This document shows, piece after piece, positions 5,334 through 6,981 of a stretch of DNA of 6,981 bases. The position numbers and the translations under genes are program-made. Origin of the DNA: an uncultured Bacillota bacterium (lineage in GTDB: Bacteria > Bacillota_I > Bacilli_A > Erysipelotrichales > Erysipelotrichaceae); the NCBI GenBank assembly GCA_949287785.1, contig CASEHR010000050.1, forward strand, positions 1-6,981, given 5' to 3'. The notes below the pieces were generated by a model. That model was given only the letters and a program-made list of their open reading frames with translations, was not told where the DNA came from and ran no database searches. The stretch's first letter is position 1. Every line of letters begins with the position of its first letter.

Positions 5334-6476
5334 ATGGCTAAAAAAGACATCACCAACATCATCGACTATATCATCTGGCGGGGCGATCTGAGCTTTAAGG
5401 TCGACCACTTCAATGAGATCGACGCTTTGATCTTTGCGCGTTTTTCTTATATGGATCTTAAAGATATCATCGCCAATGACGGACAAAGTATCAGGATCAG
5501 GGACGCTTATGCCATGTATCATGAAAATGAAGAGTTAAGGCCTAAATTCGCTGTTCAGGATCCGGATCTGTTCAGGATGATGGCTATTTCGGAAAGATAT
5601 CGTGATTTAGAGATCATCTATCATGAGTTCTTGTATGATGAAGAAGATGTTGAACAGTTTTCATCTTTGGCGATCAGGGTACCCGAACTCGGTTACTATC
5701 TTTCTTATCGCGGTACAGACAATACGATCAACGGCTGGAAAGAAGATCTGCTCATGACATTTGATGAAAATGTACCTTCGCAGACCGATGCCCTCAGATA
5801 CCTTGAAGAGGTCGCCGCAAAGACTGAAGGTGATCTGTTTTTGGGTGGTCATTCAAAGGGCGGCAATTTAGCGATATACGCGTCGCTTTTCTGTGATGAA
5901 AAGGTCGCTAAGCGCATCAAAGGGGTCTTCTCTTTTGATGGGCCGGGTCTTCATACCAACATCGCCGATCATATCGATGACAAGATCGCGCTGCCTTATA
6001 TCGCTACCTACATGCCGCAATCATCGATCTTTGGCAAGATGCTGTCTCATCGTGAACTTCAGGTAATCGTAAATTCAAATGCCGCCGGTGTCATGCAGCA
6101 TGATATCTACACCTGGGAAGTTGTCCGTAAGGATTTTGTTATCGCCGGTGAAGATACGATGTCGTCACGCATCTTTGATCAGGCTTTTCACGATTATTTA
6201 GCCAAGCTCTCAAAAGAAGACCGTAAACAGGTAGTCGATATCATCTTTGATGCTGTTGCGCAATGCGATGTCGAAACGATGGAAGATCTTACTAAAAATC
6301 TGGCCGGTAATATGATCAGAGTCATCAGACACATGAGTTCGCTTGATGAAGATGATGGTAAGATCATCAAAGAGGCGATCGGTATCTTGTCTGATTCGAT
6401 CAAAGAAGGAGTGATAAGTGAGATCACCGGTCATATCCCGTTTTTAAAGCACGAAGAAAAAGAAAAGGTGAACTAA
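5334..6476 (+). CDS. DUF2974 (Mbeg1-like) alpha/beta-hydrolase family protein
   Basis: A 380-residue protein with the features of the DUF2974 (PF11187) lipase-like family, widespread in Firmicutes and of unknown substrate. The N-terminus NIIDYIIWRGDLSF...FNEIDALIFARFSYMD (8-41) is typical. YLSYRGTDNTINGWKEDLLMTF (122-143) resembles the lipase class 3 region around 'RGT'. The nucleophile elbow GGHSKGGN (171-178) gives Ser174; FSFDGPGL (199-206) offers Asp202, and MQHDIYTWEV (254-263) offers His256 as a triad partner. Residues from about 285 form an acidic helical tail. There is no signal peptide or membrane segment, so it should be cytosolic. The start at 5334 is chosen because AAAGGGGA stands six bases upstream; the in-frame ATG at 5310 would fall at the -10 element. 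It diverges from the CoA-disulfide reductase and converges on the PF06541 gene, with overlapping stops. The catalytic Asp and His assignments are inferred. Confidence 0.85.
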   Translation: MAKKDITNIIDYIIWRGDLSFKVDHFNEIDALIFARFSYMDLKDIIANDGQSIRIRDAYAMYHENEELRPKFAVQDPDLFRMMAISERYRDLEIIYHEFLYDEEDVEQFSSLAIRVPELGYYLSYRGTDNTINGWKEDLLMTFDENVPSQTDALRYLEEVAAKTEGDLFLGGHSKGGNLAIYASLFCDEKVAKRIKGVFSFDGPGLHTNIADHIDDKIALPYIATYMPQSSIFGKMLSHRELQVIVNSNAAGVMQHDIYTWEVVRKDFVIAGEDTMSSRIFDQAFHDYLAKLSKEDRKQVVDIIFDAVAQCDVETMEDLTKNLAGNMIRVIRHMSSLDEDDGKIIKEAIGILSDSIKEGVISEITGHIPFLKHEEKEKVN

Positions 6477-6491
6477 TCAGGACGTTCACCT
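6455..6491 (-). terminator. hairpin terminator of the minus-strand membrane gene, spanning both stop codons
   Basis: AGGTGAAC (6466-6473) pairs perfectly with GTTCACCT (6484-6491) around the 10-nt loop 6474-6483. Read on the minus strand the hairpin is followed by a T-rich run (6468-6455 region, TTTTCTTTTTC), a good intrinsic terminator. In the plus direction no T-run follows, so the hydrolase transcript would not be ended efficiently here. The stop codons of both convergent genes lie at the stem-loop boundary. Confidence 0.65.
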
Positions 6492-6981
6492 ATCTGGTCA
6501 TGATGCAGGTTAGCATATATCCTGCCCAAAAATTCATCGGTGTAATACTTGTCATACAGTTCGCCCAAAAAAGTCATCGGTGGTTTGCCATCAAGCCTCT
6601 GCGCCTGACGAAACAGTGCCGTATACGAGACGAACATATTGAGACCCATAAAGATCACAAGGATCGGCAAGAGGATCTTACCGACTTTGTAGGGTATCGA
6701 TTCGATGAGCTTTGATAACAGCGGATAGACGAATTTCATAAAGGCCAAGCCGCCTAAACCCCAGAAAAGCATAAAAGGTATCGTCGTCCGGCCGCCGATA
6801 TTGAGCGGCATATTGGAATAATCCCAGGCATTGGCATGAAACAGGATCTCACCGATATAGCTCAGACTATACTCGGCTACCCCACCGATCAGACATGAGT
6901 ACAGGTACGTCTTCCACCATGGTCTAGTCTCATAGTCTTTACCAAGCAACAGGGCAAAGCCGGCAAAACCGAAACCGTAGA
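6473..6981 (-). CDS. putative ABC-transporter type IV membrane protein (PF06541), 5' end outside window
   Basis: The reverse-strand frame ends at TAG (6475-6473) and stays open to the window edge, giving 168 visible residues. A TTG at 6949 could be read as a start, but the ten codons before it (YGFGFAGFAL) continue a membrane segment typical of the family, so the gene is cut by the edge. Visible landmarks: YGFGFAG at the end of the first segment; a second around WWKTYLYSCLIGGVAEYS with conserved Glu36 and Glu44; WDYS (52-55) and PLNIGGR (58-64); a third around IPFMLFWGLGGLAFM; and a fourth around KILLPILVIFMGLNMFVSYTALF. The C-terminus ends in a cytosolic-looking LYDKYYTDEFLGRIYANL stretch. 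The family is named 'putative ABC-transporter type IV' but its function is not established. Its stop overlaps that of the convergent hydrolase gene. Confidence 0.8.
   Translation of the reverse strand, partial: YGFGFAGFALLLGKDYETRPWWKTYLYSCLIGGVAEYSLSYIGEILFHANAWDYSNMPLNIGGRTTIPFMLFWGLGGLAFMKFVYPLLSKLIESIPYKVGKILLPILVIFMGLNMFVSYTALFRQAQRLDGKPPMTFLGELYDKYYTDEFLGRIYANLHHDQIGERPD

Noticed and set aside
6947..6949. TTG as the start of the minus-strand PF06541 gene
   Set aside because: The frame continues open to the window edge with YGFGFAGFAL, which matches the family's first membrane segment, so the true start lies outside.
1..6981. CRISPR array, insertion sequence, tRNA/rRNA or prophage signature
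   Set aside because: No spaced direct repeats, transposase, terminal inverted repeats, tRNA-like cloverleaf or integrase were seen; the region reads as ordinary chromosomal genes.

Overview
The window looks like chromosomal DNA of a moderately low-GC Firmicute (Bacillota). The evidence is Shine-Dalgarno sites of the AAAGAGGT/AAGGAG type, A- and T-rich gene ends and promoters, and protein families typical of that phylum: a CoA-disulfide reductase/rhodanese fusion, a DUF2974 hydrolase, a YhhQ/VUT transporter and a PF06541 membrane protein. The Erysipelotrichales are a guess I cannot test here. TGA is used as a stop and TGG as Trp, so the code is not the mycoplasma one. Nearly all of the window is coding, with no RNA gene cluster, insertion sequence or CRISPR array.

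Layout. At 1-471 (minus) is the N-terminal part of a PRK09270/YggC-like P-loop kinase. It diverges, across only 45 bp, from an M32 carboxypeptidase (517-2007, plus). The 120 bp after the peptidase hold the most interesting element. It is a preQ1-I-like riboswitch aptamer (about 2047-2088) with an antiterminator/terminator pair (to 2127), placed directly before a YhhQ/VUT-family putative queuosine-precursor transporter (2128-2895). A short-chain dehydrogenase (2855-3508) overlaps the transporter by 41 bp and would share its transcript. A strong bidirectional terminator (3582-3629) separates it from the convergent CoA-disulfide reductase with a C-terminal rhodanese domain (3628-5232, minus).

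The reductase diverges from a DUF2974 (Mbeg1-like) alpha/beta-hydrolase (5334-6476, plus). The 101 bp between them carry two back-to-back promoter candidates that share one -35 region, plus a perfect 13-bp inverted repeat. The hydrolase converges on a PF06541 'putative ABC-transporter type IV' membrane protein (6473 to beyond 6981, minus). Their stop codons overlap inside an 8-bp hairpin that should terminate the minus-strand transcript.

The units are mostly independent in function: nucleotide or sugar phosphorylation, peptide degradation, queuosine-precursor uptake, CoA/persulfide redox homeostasis, and lipase-like hydrolysis. The one clear regulatory story is a preQ1-responsive leader controlling a transporter of the pathway that preQ1 belongs to, and possibly an uncharacterised dehydrogenase with it.
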